From positions 1,302,001 to 1,366,000 of the forward strand of contig NZ_JAAOTJ010000001.1 of assembly GCF_011297335.1 (NCBI RefSeq): a DNA stretch of 64,000 bases. The letters are read 5' to 3'. Below are positions 25,010 to 33,467 of this stretch, piece after piece (within the stretch, counting starts at the first letter, position 1; each line of letters begins with the position of its first letter). The translations under genes and the position numbers were made by a program. This DNA is from Catellatospora methionotrophica (GTDB taxonomy: Bacteria; Actinomycetota; Actinomycetes; Mycobacteriales; Micromonosporaceae). The notes under the pieces are model-generated. The model saw nothing but the letters and a program-made list of their open reading frames with translations. It was not told the DNA's origin and did not search any database.

Positions 25010-26527
25010 GTGCAGCCAGACAGCGACCAGCCCCTGCTGCGGATGCGCGGGGTCGGTAAGGCGTTCTTCGGGGTACGCGTCCTCGACGACGTCGACCTCG
25101 ACCTGCATCCCGGACAGGTGCACGCGCTCGTGGGCGAGAACGGCGCCGGGAAATCCACCCTGATGAAGATCGCCAGCGGGGTTTACCAGCCCGACGCCGG
25201 CACCCTGGAGCTGTCCGGCAAGCCGGTGACGCTGCCCGACCCCCGCGCCGCGCAGGCCGCCGGAATCGGCATCATCCACCAGGAGTTCAACCTGCTCCCG
25301 GAGCGCACCGTCGCCGAGAACGTGTTCCTCGGCCGCGAGCCGCTGCGCCGCGGCCTGGTCGACCGCCGGGCCATGCAGGCCCGCACCGCCGAACTGCTGG
25401 CGGGCATCGGCGAGTCCGCGATCGCACCCCAGGCGAAGGTCGGCCGGCTCAGCGTCGCCCAGCAGCAGGTCGTCGAGATCGTCAAGGCGCTCGCGCTGGA
25501 CGCGCGGGTGCTCATCATGGACGAGCCCACCGCCTCGCTCGCCGACCACGAGGTCGAGCTGCTCTACGCGCTGGTGCGCCGCCTGCAAGCGCGCGGCATC
25601 GGCATCCTCTACGTCTCGCACCGGCTCACCGAGGTCTTCGACCTGTCCGGCCGGATCACGGTGCTCAAGGACGGCCGCCGGGTCACCACCCTGGCCACCG
25701 CCGAAGCCACCGCCGACACCCTGGTCCGGCACATGGTCGGCCGCGAGCTGTCGCACTACTACCCCGACCGGGCCGCCCCCGGCAGCGCGGGCGCAGCCGT
25801 GCTGACCCTGTCCGCCGCCGGCAACGGCCGCCTGCGCCCCGTCGACCTGGAACTCCGCTCGGGCGAGGTGCTCGGCGTCGGCGGGCTGCAGGGCTCCGGC
25901 CGCTCCGCGCTGGCCCGTGCCGTGTTCGGCATCGACGGCTTCCGCACCGGGCAGCTGCTGCTCGACGGAGTGGCGATGCGGGTGCGTTCCCCGCGGCAGG
26001 CGGTGCGGGCGGGCATCGCGTACGTCACCGAGGACCGCAAAGGCGAAGGCCTCGCCCTCAGCCAGTCCGTGCTCGACAACGCCCTGCTCGCCCAGCGCGC
26101 GGTCACCCCCCGCTGGTTCGCCCGCAACGCCCGCGCCACCACCGTGCGCGAACTGCTCGACGCCGTCGAGGTGCACGCCGCGGGCACCGAGCAGGAGATC
26201 CGCTACCTGTCCGGCGGCAACCAGCAGAAGGTGATCCTGGCCCGCTGGCTGGCGATGAAACCGCGGGTGCTGCTGTTCGACGAGCCCACCCGCGGCATCG
26301 ACGTCGGCGCGAAAGCCGCCATCCACGACCTGATCCGCCGCCTCGCCGCCGACGGCGCGGCCGTACTGATGATCTCGTCGGAACTGCCCGAGCTGATCGG
26401 CATGAGCGACCGCATCGTCGTCATGCGCGACGGCGCGATCGCGGGCGAGCTGCCCGCCGGGTCGAGCGAGGAGGCCGTGATGGGCCTGGCCACCGGGGCC
26501 GCCACGAACACCGAGGTGACTGCATGA
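25010..26527 (+). CDS. Ribose-type ABC importer ATPase (double NBD, RbsA-like)
   Basis: The 505-residue protein has two fused nucleotide-binding domains. The first has Walker A at 42-50 (GENGAGKST), the signature LSVAQQQVVEI, and Walker B VLIMDEPTASLAD. The second has the degenerate Walker A GLQGSGRSALA typical of the RbsA/MglA/XylG family, the signature YLSGGNQQKVILARWL, and Walker B LLFDEPTRGIDVG. It would energise uptake of a mono- or disaccharide with the two downstream permeases and the lipoprotein. The GTG start has GGAGG at good spacing. Its stop overlaps the first permease start by four bases (ATGA), indicating translational coupling. Confidence 0.93.
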   Translation: MQPDSDQPLLRMRGVGKAFFGVRVLDDVDLDLHPGQVHALVGENGAGKSTLMKIASGVYQPDAGTLELSGKPVTLPDPRAAQAAGIGIIHQEFNLLPERTVAENVFLGREPLRRGLVDRRAMQARTAELLAGIGESAIAPQAKVGRLSVAQQQVVEIVKALALDARVLIMDEPTASLADHEVELLYALVRRLQARGIGILYVSHRLTEVFDLSGRITVLKDGRRVTTLATAEATADTLVRHMVGRELSHYYPDRAAPGSAGAAVLTLSAAGNGRLRPVDLELRSGEVLGVGGLQGSGRSALARAVFGIDGFRTGQLLLDGVAMRVRSPRQAVRAGIAYVTEDRKGEGLALSQSVLDNALLAQRAVTPRWFARNARATTVRELLDAVEVHAAGTEQEIRYLSGGNQQKVILARWLAMKPRVLLFDEPTRGIDVGAKAAIHDLIRRLAADGAAVLMISSELPELIGMSDRIVVMRDGAIAGELPAGSSEEAVMGLATGAATNTEVTA

Positions 26528-27516
26528 ACAAGCGCGGATGGCGGTTGCCGCAGCTCGACGCGACCAACGGCGTATGGCCCGCCCTGGCCGTCGCGCTGGT
26601 CGTCGGCGGCTCGCTGGTCGCCCTCGACGGCGGCTCACTGTTCAGCGAGTCCAGCACGATCAGCCTGCTGCAGCGGGCCGCCGGGCTCGGCATCGTCGCG
26701 GTCGGGCAGACCATCGCCATCCTCGCCGGGTCGCTCGACCTGTCGGTGGCGTACGTGATCAGCCTGACCTCGCTGGTCGCCGCCGAGACGATGGCGGGCT
26801 CCGACGGCATGGTGCTGCCCGCGATCGGCGCGGTGCTGCTCGTGTCCGCCGCGATCGGCCTGCTCAACGGGCTGCTGATCACCAAACTGCGGATCAACGC
26901 GTTCATCGCGACGCTCGGCGTCGGGCTGCTCATCAAGGGCTACCTGGAACAGGGGTACGCCGGACCGGCGGGCAGCGTGCCCACCTCGTTCCAGCACCTG
27001 GGCTACGACCGCGTCGGCCCGATCCCGCTGTCGTTCCTGCTGTTCGCCGCCGTCGCGGCCGCGGTCTGGTTCACCCTGCGCAGCACCCGCTACGGCCACC
27101 ACCTGATCGCGACCGGCGGCGACCTCGACGTCGCCCGGCTGTCCGGGGTACGCACCGACCTGGTCCTGATCCGCACCCACGTCATCTGCTCGCTGTGCGC
27201 CGGGATCGCCGGGCTCTACCTGGCCAGCCGCCTGGGCGCGGGCGCGCCGCGGGTCGGCGCCGAGGGCGGCTACGACCTGGAGTCGATCGCCGCCGTCGTG
27301 CTCGGCGGCACCGTGCTGGCCGGCGGCCGGGGCGGCGTCGCCGGCACCGTCGGCGGCGTACTGCTGCTGGCCGTCATCGACGCCGTGTTCAACCAGCTCG
27401 AAGTCGACTCCTTCTTCAAGCAGATGGTGCGCGGCGTGGTCATCGTCGCCGCGGTCGCGGTGTACGCGCTGCGCCTGCGCCGCACCTCCGACCAGCGGAA
27501 GGCGGCCGTGGCATGA
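26524..27516 (+). CDS. ABC sugar permease, BPD_transp_2 (RbsC-like) 1
   Basis: The 330-residue integral membrane protein has the ribose/xylose permease signature. GIVAVGQTIAILAGSLDLSVAYVISLTSL appears near residues 56-85 (the GQT...GGIDLS equivalent), followed by INAFIATLGVGLLIKG. The carboxy-terminal repeat of glycine-rich hydrophobic blocks (ESIAAVVLGGTVLAGGRGGVAGTVGG) is the coupling segment. About eight to ten helices are predicted by eye. It overlaps both neighbours by ATGA. With the second permease it forms the channel of a heteromeric importer. Confidence 0.92.
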   Translation: MNKRGWRLPQLDATNGVWPALAVALVVGGSLVALDGGSLFSESSTISLLQRAAGLGIVAVGQTIAILAGSLDLSVAYVISLTSLVAAETMAGSDGMVLPAIGAVLLVSAAIGLLNGLLITKLRINAFIATLGVGLLIKGYLEQGYAGPAGSVPTSFQHLGYDRVGPIPLSFLLFAAVAAAVWFTLRSTRYGHHLIATGGDLDVARLSGVRTDLVLIRTHVICSLCAGIAGLYLASRLGAGAPRVGAEGGYDLESIAAVVLGGTVLAGGRGGVAGTVGGVLLLAVIDAVFNQLEVDSFFKQMVRGVVIVAAVAVYALRLRRTSDQRKAAVA

Positions 27517-28517
27517 GCACTCAAACAGCGGCACTTACCAGCGCTGCCCCGGCGGGGCTGGGCGGCGGCGGGCGCAGCGGCTGGGGCGCGGGCAGCATCC
27601 GGCCCGTGCTGATCATCCTGGTGCTGCTGCTGATCGCGGTCGGCATCCGCCAGCCCGACTTCTACGACCCGCCCGTGCTGCTGGCGTTCCTCAAACGGGC
27701 CGCCCCACTGATCATCCTGGCCGCCGGGCAGTACTTCGTCATCGTCGCGGGCGACTTCGACCTGTCCGTCGGCTCGCTGGTCACCGCCGAAGTGGTGATC
27801 GCCGCCCGGCTCATCGACGGCGACCCCGCCGCGACCTGGCCGGTCATCGCGCTGCTGCTCGGCTTCGGCCTGCTCATCGGCCTGGTCAACGGCCTGGTCA
27901 CCACGCTGCTGCAGGTGCCGTCGTTCATCACCACGCTCGGCATGTACCTGGTGCTCGTCGGCGCGGTCTACACCTGGACCGGCGGCTCCCCGCGCGGCGC
28001 GCTCTCGGAGGAGTTCCGGCTGTTCGGCCGCCGCGGCATCGACGGCGTCCCGGTCCTCGGGCAGCTGCCGTACGCGGTGCTGGTCCTGGCCGGGGTCGCG
28101 GTCCTCGCCGTGCTGGCGATGCGGTCGGACTTCGGCAAGGTGCTGCTCGCCGTCGGCGACAACCCCCGGGCCGCCCGGGTCACCGGCGCCCGCACCGCCC
28201 GCGTGCGCACCATCGCGTTCCTGGCCAGCGGGGTGCTCGCGGCCGTCGCGGCGATCCTGCTCGGCGGCTTCGGCGGCGTGTCCTTCCAGGTCGGCCAGGG
28301 ACTGGAGTTCACCGCGATCACCGCGGTCGTGCTCGGCGGGGTGGTGCTCGGCGGCGGGCGCGGCTCGGTCGCCGGGGCCATGCTCGGCGCGCTCACCCTG
28401 CAGACCCTGCTCACCCTGCTCAACCTGCTCGGCGTATCCGGCGCGCTCAGCTCCGCCGTGCAGGGCCTGATCATCCTCGCCGCCGTCGCCGTCGGCACCC
28501 TGCGCCGCCGCACCTGA
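27513..28517 (+). CDS. ABC sugar permease, BPD_transp_2 (RbsC-like) 2
   Basis: The 334-residue second permease has a short Gly/Ala-rich cytoplasmic tail and then about ten hydrophobic segments. The family signature is AAGQYFVIVAGDFDLSVGSLVTAEVV, followed by VPSFITTLGMYLVLVGAVYTWTGGSP and the late GLEFTAITAVVLGGVVLGGGRGSVAGAMLGAL. It retains the canonical D-L-S-V-G motif, which the first permease replaces with D-L-S-V-A. The start overlaps the preceding stop by four bases. A 71-bp gap separates it from the binding-protein gene, enough for a separate ribosome site but with no obvious terminator. Confidence 0.92.
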   Translation: MSTQTAALTSAAPAGLGGGGRSGWGAGSIRPVLIILVLLLIAVGIRQPDFYDPPVLLAFLKRAAPLIILAAGQYFVIVAGDFDLSVGSLVTAEVVIAARLIDGDPAATWPVIALLLGFGLLIGLVNGLVTTLLQVPSFITTLGMYLVLVGAVYTWTGGSPRGALSEEFRLFGRRGIDGVPVLGQLPYAVLVLAGVAVLAVLAMRSDFGKVLLAVGDNPRAARVTGARTARVRTIAFLASGVLAAVAAILLGGFGGVSFQVGQGLEFTAITAVVLGGVVLGGGRGSVAGAMLGALTLQTLLTLLNLLGVSGALSSAVQGLIILAAVAVGTLRRRT

Positions 28518-28588
28518 ACCTCACCGCTGAAACGCACTGCCGCACCACCTGACTGAACCGCCCAGCACTGCAACCGAGAGGAACACGC

Positions 28589-29773
28589 ATGAGGAAAAGC
28601 ACACCCTTCCTGCTGGCCGTGTGCACCGCCGTGGCGGTGGGCGTGGTCGGCTGCACCAGCGACGTGCCCGGCGCGTCGCCCAGCGCCGGACCCAGCGGGG
28701 CCGGCACCGGCGAGACGTCGAAGTTCTTCGTCCAGGCCGACCACGACAACGAGCTGGCGCTGCGTACCAAGTCCGCCACCGGCCCCGCGGACAAGCCGTG
28801 GGAGCAGGCCCTGGACCCCAAGACCGTGGACACCGCCAAGTACAAGAAGGCCGGCCCGTACAACCTGTGCTTCTCCAACGCGGGCGTGGGCAACCCGTGG
28901 CGGCAGGTCGGCTTCAAGAACATGCAGGCCGAGGTGAAGCTGCACCCGGAGATCAAGTCGTTCACCGTGGCCGACGCGGAGAGCAAGGACGACAAGCAGA
29001 TCTCCGACATCACCGACCTGCTCGGCAAGGGCTGCGACGCGCTCATCGTCTCCCCGAACACGACCGCGACGCTGACCCCGGCCGTCGAGCAGGCCTGCGC
29101 CAAGGTGCCGGTCATCGTGTTCGACCGCGGCGTCAACACCAAGTGCCCGGTCACCTTCATCAACCCCATCGGCGGGTACGCGTTCGGCGCGACCGGCGCG
29201 GAGTTCCTCGTCGAGAAGGTCAAGCCGAAGGGCAAGGTCCTCGCGCTGCGCATCCTGCCCGGCGTCGACGTGCTCGAAGCCCGCTGGGGCGCGGCGAAGG
29301 TCGTGTTCGACAAGTCCGAGCTGGACGTCGTCGGCGTCGAGTTCACCGACGGTGACGCGGCCAAGACCAAGACCATCGTCAGCAACTACATCCAGCGCTT
29401 CGGCGACATCGACGGCATCTGGATGGACGCCGGTGCCACCGCCGTCGCCGCCGCCGAGGCGTTCGAGGACGCGGGCAAGCCGTTCCCGGCCATCGTCGGC
29501 GAGGACCAGCAGGACTTCCTCAAGATGTGGCAGGACAAGAAGCTCACCGCGATCGCCCCGACCTACCCCACCTACCAGTGGCGCACCCCGGTCATCGCCG
29601 CGCTGAAGATCCTCAACGGCGAGGCCGTGGCCAGCCCCTGGAAGCTGCCCCAGCCGACCATCACCGCCGACAACCTGAGCCAGTTCGTGCAGAAGGACAT
29701 GCCGCCGCTGCACTACGCCATGTGCGGCTGCGCCACCCTGCCCGGCTACCCCGGTGACTGGGGCGGCAAGTAA
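28589..29773 (+). CDS. ABC sugar-binding lipoprotein (periplasmic-binding type 1)
   Basis: The 394-residue lipoprotein has the lipobox VVGC with Cys22 at the membrane anchor and a Ser/Gly/Pro linker to about residue 45. The binding fold begins after an unusual insert of about 40 residues (FFVQADHDNELALRTKSATG). Type-1 periplasmic-binding features are visible: NAGVGNPWRQVGFKNMQAEVK, ITDLLGKGCDALIVSPNT, VPVIVFDRGVNTK, and IDGIWMDAGATAVAAAEAFE. It delivers the sugar to the RbsC-like channel. GAGAGGAAC precedes the ATG. A strong hairpin after the stop separates it from the epimerase and may set a high lipoprotein-to-enzyme ratio. Confidence 0.9.
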   Translation: MRKSTPFLLAVCTAVAVGVVGCTSDVPGASPSAGPSGAGTGETSKFFVQADHDNELALRTKSATGPADKPWEQALDPKTVDTAKYKKAGPYNLCFSNAGVGNPWRQVGFKNMQAEVKLHPEIKSFTVADAESKDDKQISDITDLLGKGCDALIVSPNTTATLTPAVEQACAKVPVIVFDRGVNTKCPVTFINPIGGYAFGATGAEFLVEKVKPKGKVLALRILPGVDVLEARWGAAKVVFDKSELDVVGVEFTDGDAAKTKTIVSNYIQRFGDIDGIWMDAGATAVAAAEAFEDAGKPFPAIVGEDQQDFLKMWQDKKLTAIAPTYPTYQWRTPVIAALKILNGEAVASPWKLPQPTITADNLSQFVQKDMPPLHYAMCGCATLPGYPGDWGGK

Positions 29774-29788
29774 CCCCTGCGACACCAC

Positions 29789-29821
29789 GGCGGCCGCCCT
29801 CCTCCCAGGGCGGCCGCCTTT
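29789..29821 (+). terminator. 12-bp hairpin with T-tract inside the sugar operon
   Basis: GGCGGCCGCCCT and AGGGCGGCCGCC pair perfectly around CCTCCC and are followed by TTT. It lies between the binding-protein and epimerase genes, 20 bp before the latter, so it probably attenuates transcription into the epimerase. Confidence 0.8.
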
Positions 29822-29841
29822 CCCAGCGAAAGAGGTGCGTT

Positions 29842-30705
29842 GTGTTCGCCGTCGGTGCCAACCCGTGGATCTGGACCTCCCCCGTCGACGACCGCGCCCT
29901 GCGCGAACTCGTCCCCCGCATCGCCGCCTGGGGCTTCGACGCGATCGAGATCCCCGTGGAGAACCCGGGCGACTGGACGCCCACCGAGGTCCGCGACCTG
30001 CTCGCCGCACACGGCCTGGCCGCCGCCGCGGTGCTCGCGGTCACCCCGCCCGGCCGCGACCTCGTCTGCACCGACGCCGCCACGGTACGCAGCTCGCAGG
30101 ACTACCTGCGCGGCCTCATCGACGCGGCTGCCGTACTCGGCGCGCCCAGCGTCTGCGGCCCCGTCTACGCGGCCGTCGGCCGCCTCTGGCGCATGTCCCC
30201 CGCCGAGCGGACGGACTGCTACCGGCAGCTGCGATCCGCCCTGGAGCCGATCGCCGAGTACGCCGCCGAGCGCGGGGTCGCCGTCGGCATCGAGGCGCTG
30301 AACCGGTACGAGACCTCGGTCGTCAACACCATGGCGCAGACCCTGGAGGCGATCGACGGGCTGCCCGGCAACGTCGGCATCATGCTCGACAGCTACCACA
30401 TGAACATCGAGGAGTCCGACCCGTACGCCGCGGTGATCCTGGCCGGGCCGCGCATCGTGCATGTGCAGGTCTCCGGCAGCGACCGCGGCGCACCCGGCGC
30501 GGACCACCTCGACTGGCCGCGCTGGCTCAGCGCGCTGGCCGCCACCGGCTACCGCGGCCCGATCTGCATCGAATCCTTCACCGGTGACAACGAGGCCATC
30601 GCCGTCGCCGCCGCCATCTGGCGCCCCCTCGCCCCCACCCAGGACGCCCTGGCCACCACCGGCCTCGCCTACCTCCGCCAGGTAACCGCCACCCTCCTGA
30701 CCTGA
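29842..30705 (+). CDS. D-tagatose/L-ribulose 3-epimerase-type TIM-barrel enzyme
   Basis: The 287-residue sugar isomerase/epimerase has the metal ligands and neighbours of the ketose 3-epimerase family in order: Glu151 (GIEALNRYET), Asp183 (MLDSYHMNIEE), His207 (VHVQVSGSDRGAPG) and Glu244 (CIESF). These match the Mn-binding E152/D185/H211/E246 set of D-tagatose 3-epimerase, including the flanking NR-ET and MNIEE motifs. It should interconvert C3 epimers of ketohexoses or ketopentoses in the cytoplasm. Its place after a ribose-type importer suggests the importer carries a ketose or a sugar oxidised or isomerised to one. The GTG start follows AGAGG. Confidence 0.85.
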   Translation: MFAVGANPWIWTSPVDDRALRELVPRIAAWGFDAIEIPVENPGDWTPTEVRDLLAAHGLAAAAVLAVTPPGRDLVCTDAATVRSSQDYLRGLIDAAAVLGAPSVCGPVYAAVGRLWRMSPAERTDCYRQLRSALEPIAEYAAERGVAVGIEALNRYETSVVNTMAQTLEAIDGLPGNVGIMLDSYHMNIEESDPYAAVILAGPRIVHVQVSGSDRGAPGADHLDWPRWLSALAATGYRGPICIESFTGDNEAIAVAAAIWRPLAPTQDALATTGLAYLRQVTATLLT

Positions 30706-30709
30706 GTAG

Positions 30710-30772
30710 TGATCGCCGTTTCAGGTCAGAAGCCGGGGTTTAACCAAGGGTTCTGACCCGAAACGGCGATCA
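30710..30772. repeat. Dispersed palindrome family A, copy 1
   Basis: The arms 30711-30731 and 30751-30771 (right arm TTCTGACCCGAAACGGCGAT plus C) match at 20 of 21 positions around a 19-nt loop. It lies between convergent epimerase and DUF1579-like genes. Related copies are at 44179, 61366 and 62229. Confidence 0.85.
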
Positions 30773-30790
30773 TGCAGGGAAGGAGCCGGG

Positions 30791-31249
30791 TCAGCGGCGG
30801 GTGAAGTCGGCGGTCCAGTTGACTTCCCAGGTCACGCCGCTGTCGGGGGAGAAGGACTGCTCCCAGTGCGGGTGGTCGGTGTCGGTCCGCGACCACTGGT
30901 AGCGGACCCGGATCGGGGTGCCCTCCCAGGTGTCGTCGCACTCGAAGGTGCCGATGCCGTCCTCGAAGCGGCCCACGACCGGGTTGTCCAGCAGGCCGCC
31001 GGTGTTCTTCGAGGCCCACCAGATCCGCCAGGTCTGCTCCTCGGGGTGGAACAGACGCAGGGCGACGCCCTCGTAGCCACGCTCCGGGGCGCGGAGCACG
31101 TCGAGCACGCCGGTGCCGTCGAACAGCACCTGGCAGTCCAGGGTCGCGTCGAAGGCGTACCACTCGTCCTGGCCTGCCAGCACCTTGACCAGGCGGCGCT
31201 GCACGCTGTCCCACGAACCGGCGAGGAAGTCGAAATCAGTGTTCGTCAT
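30791..31249 (-). CDS. DUF1579-like lipocalin/calycin-fold protein
   Basis: The 152-residue soluble protein starts at the ATG at 31249 (MTNTDFDFLAGSWD). The opening FLAGSWD...RRLVKVLAGQDEW and later VLDVLRAPERGYEGVALRLFHPEEQTWRIWWAS and FECDDTWEGTPIRVRYQWSR are the strand pattern of DUF1579-type beta-barrels, which bind small hydrophobic ligands or act in stress responses. No catalytic residues are evident. It is divergent from a WYL regulator with only 64 bp between, in which TGTCAG repeats form a likely shared operator, so it is the probable regulatory target. Confidence 0.7.
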   Translation of the reverse strand: MTNTDFDFLAGSWDSVQRRLVKVLAGQDEWYAFDATLDCQVLFDGTGVLDVLRAPERGYEGVALRLFHPEEQTWRIWWASKNTGGLLDNPVVGRFEDGIGTFECDDTWEGTPIRVRYQWSRTDTDHPHWEQSFSPDSGVTWEVNWTADFTRR

Positions 31250-31290
31250 GTCAGGCACGCTATGGCCACTGCCCTGACATGTTCTGTCAG
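31249..31290. promoter_or_regulatory. TGTCAG/CTGACA operator cluster
   Basis: Three half-sites are present: TGTCAGG at 31249-31255, CCTGACA at 31273-31279 and TGTCAG at 31285-31290. The last two form CTGACA-N5-TGTCAG, and the outer pair forms ATGTCAGG-N16-CCTGACAT. They lie between the divergent DUF1579-like and WYL-regulator starts. Confidence 0.55.
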
Positions 31291-31313
31291 TGCTCCACGG
31301 CAGACTTCACGAC

Positions 31314-32282
31314 ATGCGCGCCGACCGGCTCCTGTCCATCGTCCTGCTGCTGCAGACCCGCGGCCGCCAGACCGCACACCAGCTCGCCGCCGAGCTGGAG
31401 GTGTCACCCCGCACCATCTACCGCGACATGCTGGCGCTGGGCACGGCGGGCATCCCGGTCTACGGCGACGTCACCGGCTACGGCCTGGTGGACGGCTACC
31501 GCACCCAGCTGACCGGCCTGACCGCCGCCGAGGCGCGCGGCCTCGTGCTCGCCGAGCTGCCCGGCGTCGCCGCCGACCTCGGCCTGACCGAGGCGGTCGC
31601 CGCCGCGCAGCTCAAACTCAGCGCCGCCCTGCCCGACGCGCTGCGCGAACGGGCCACCCGCATGCGCCAGCGCTTCCACCTGGACACCCCCGGCTGGTAT
31701 GAGGACGGCGACAGTTCCGAGAACGTCGCGGCGCTGGCCGAGGCGGTATGGCACCAGCGTGCCCTGACCGTCCACTACGAGAACTGGACCGGCTCGGCCG
31801 AGCACCGGCTGGAGCCGTACGGCCTGGTCCTCAAGGCCGGCAAGTGGTATCTGGTGGCCCGCGCCGCCCGTGGCCTGCGTACGTTCCGGGTCAGCCAGAT
31901 CCGTGAACTGACCGTGCTGCCGCACGAGTTCACCTGGCCCGACGGGTTCGACCTGGTCGAACACTGGCAGCGGCACATCGCCGACTTCCGCGCCCGGCTG
32001 GTCCGCGGCGAGGCGCTGGCCCGCTTCTCCCCGCAGGCCCTGGAGCTGCTGCCGCACATGATGGGCCGGGCTGTCGCCGACGCCGTGGCCGCGGGCGAGC
32101 CGCAGCCCGACGGCTGGATCCTGGCCCGCGTGCCGATCGAGACCGACGGCCACGCGCAGATGCAGTTCCTGCGCCTCGGCGCGCAGGTCGAGGTGCTGGC
32201 ACCGGCGTCGCTGCGCGCCCGCATGGCCGCCACCGTCGCCGACTTGGCCCGCACCTACGCGGACCGGCCCGAACCCGTTTGA
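31314..32282 (+). CDS. HTH-WYL domain transcriptional regulator (YafY-like)
   Basis: The 322-residue protein has an amino-terminal winged helix (residues about 1-60; DRLLSIVLLLQTRGRQTAHQLAAELEVS with recognition helix RTIYRDMLAL). A helical linker follows, then a WYL ligand-binding domain near residues 140-215 (YENWTGSAEHRLEPYGLVLKAGKWYLVARA). The WYL hallmark is preserved as KWYLVAR. A carboxy-terminal WCX extension reaches the end (VPIETDGHAQMQFLRLGAQVEVL). WYL regulators sense nucleotides or nucleic-acid ligands and control defence, DNA-damage or metabolic genes. Start M at 31314 is preferred; the frame also opens at 31290. The obvious target is the divergent DUF1579-like gene. Confidence 0.88.
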   Translation: MRADRLLSIVLLLQTRGRQTAHQLAAELEVSPRTIYRDMLALGTAGIPVYGDVTGYGLVDGYRTQLTGLTAAEARGLVLAELPGVAADLGLTEAVAAAQLKLSAALPDALRERATRMRQRFHLDTPGWYEDGDSSENVAALAEAVWHQRALTVHYENWTGSAEHRLEPYGLVLKAGKWYLVARAARGLRTFRVSQIRELTVLPHEFTWPDGFDLVEHWQRHIADFRARLVRGEALARFSPQALELLPHMMGRAVADAVAAGEPQPDGWILARVPIETDGHAQMQFLRLGAQVEVLAPASLRARMAATVADLARTYADRPEPV

Positions 32283-32314
32283 CGACCCGGCCGTCCGGGC
32301 GACAGGGTTGCCGC

Positions 32315-32677
32315 ATGACGACGATCATCCGCAATGTCGCGTTCGACGCCGCCGACCCCGGCGCCCTCGCACGCTGGTGGGCACAGATCTTCGACAGCGA
32401 GGCCGACGGCGACGACCACGCCGCCGCGTTCGACCTGCCGTCGGGCCAGACCGTGTACTTCCAGCGGGTCCCCGAACCGAAGGCCGTCAAGAACCGCCTG
32501 CACCTGTGCCTGCAGTCCGACACGCCCCGCGACGTCGAGGTCGACCGGATCACCGCCCTGGGCGCGACGATGGTCGCCGACCACCGCAACGCCGACGGCA
32601 CCGGCTGGGCGGTGCTCGCCGATCCGGAGGGCAACGAGTTCTGCGTCCTGCGCTCGCAGGCGGAGAGAGGTTTCTGA
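32315..32677 (+). CDS. VOC/glyoxalase-like protein
   Basis: The 120-residue single-module vicinal-oxygen-chelate protein opens IIRNVAFDAADPGALARWWAQIF, has central FDLPSGQTVYFQRVPEPKAVKNRLHLCLQ, and ends WAVLADPEGNEFCVLRS. The PEGNEFC block is typical of glyoxalase_6-type members of actinobacteria. Metal ligands are not complete in one chain, so the active form may be a dimer or a binding protein. The ATG lies in a short leader after the WYL gene, 32 bp downstream. It sits one base before the next ATG (TGA at 32675-32677, ATG at 32679), forming an operon with the metallohydrolase. Confidence 0.8.
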   Translation: MTTIIRNVAFDAADPGALARWWAQIFDSEADGDDHAAAFDLPSGQTVYFQRVPEPKAVKNRLHLCLQSDTPRDVEVDRITALGATMVADHRNADGTGWAVLADPEGNEFCVLRSQAERGF

Positions 32678-32678
32678 G

Positions 32679-33296
32679 ATGCGCCTGACCAAATACGGCC
32701 ACGCCTGTGTACGCATCGACGGCCCCGACGGGGCAGTGGTGATCGACCCGGGCACCTACTCGGAGCCGGTGTCCTTCGACGGCGTCTCCGCGGTGCTCGT
32801 CACGCACGAGCACGCCGACCACGTCGACCGCGACCTGCTCCGGGCCGCCCGTGACCGCGACCCGGCGCTGACCGTGTACACCCACCCTCAGCTGGCGGCC
32901 GAGCTGGGCGACGGCGTACGGGCGGTCTCCCCCGGCGAGGTCTTCACCGCCGCCGGGTTCACGGTGCGGGCCGTCGGCGGCGAGCACGCCGAGATCATCG
33001 ACGGCCTGCCCGGCTGCGCCAACATCGGTTTCGTCGTCAACGGCGTCTACCACCCCGGCGACTCGCTGTTCGTGCCGTCGGAGCCGGTGGAGACGCTGCT
33101 GATCCCCGCGGCCGGGCCGTGGCTGAAGATCGGCGACGCGATCCGGTTCGCCCGCGCGGTACGCCCGCGCCACACGTTCCCGATCCACGACGGCGTGCTC
33201 AACGACCTCGGCCTGCACCAGTTCGACGCCTGGCTGGGCGACGAGGACGGCATCGGCTACGCCCGCATCCCCCTGGGCGAGAGCATCAGCCTGTAG
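32679..33296 (+). CDS. MBL-fold metallohydrolase (UlaG-like)
   Basis: This 205-residue compact metallo-beta-lactamase fold has the zinc-binding THEHADHVD motif at residues 42-50 (His43, His45, Asp47, His48). Further metal-ligand candidates are GGEHAEI (about 102-108), the late Asp in YHPGDSLF and His in FPIHDGVL. The short size and the opening LTKYGHACVRIDG match the Lactamase_B_2/UlaG-like group, which hydrolyses phosphodiester, lactone or lactam-like bonds in the cytoplasm. It is the last gene of the WYL-VOC-MBL run. A near-perfect 19-bp hairpin ends the unit. Confidence 0.87.
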   Translation: MRLTKYGHACVRIDGPDGAVVIDPGTYSEPVSFDGVSAVLVTHEHADHVDRDLLRAARDRDPALTVYTHPQLAAELGDGVRAVSPGEVFTAAGFTVRAVGGEHAEIIDGLPGCANIGFVVNGVYHPGDSLFVPSEPVETLLIPAAGPWLKIGDAIRFARAVRPRHTFPIHDGVLNDLGLHQFDAWLGDEDGIGYARIPLGESISL

Positions 33297-33346
33297 GAAG
33301 CCCGATCGGTCACGACCTCGCCTCCGCCGGGAACTGTCGTGAGCGA

Positions 33347-33392
33347 CGGGTGCTCGTTGCGGGACTCGAAAGCGTCCCGAAACGAGCACCCG
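33347..33392. terminator. 19-bp hairpin between MBL and dinB genes
   Basis: CGGGTGCTCGTTGCGGGAC and GTCCCGAAACGAGCACCCG pair at 18 of 19 positions with an 8-nt loop. The genes on both sides converge on it, so it probably works in both directions. Confidence 0.8.
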
Positions 33393-33467
33393 AAAACGCG
33401 ACATGTCTCCGGGCCGCCAAATCGCGCCAGACCGGTCCCTGGTCGGGGCACCTCCGGCCCAGCGGGT

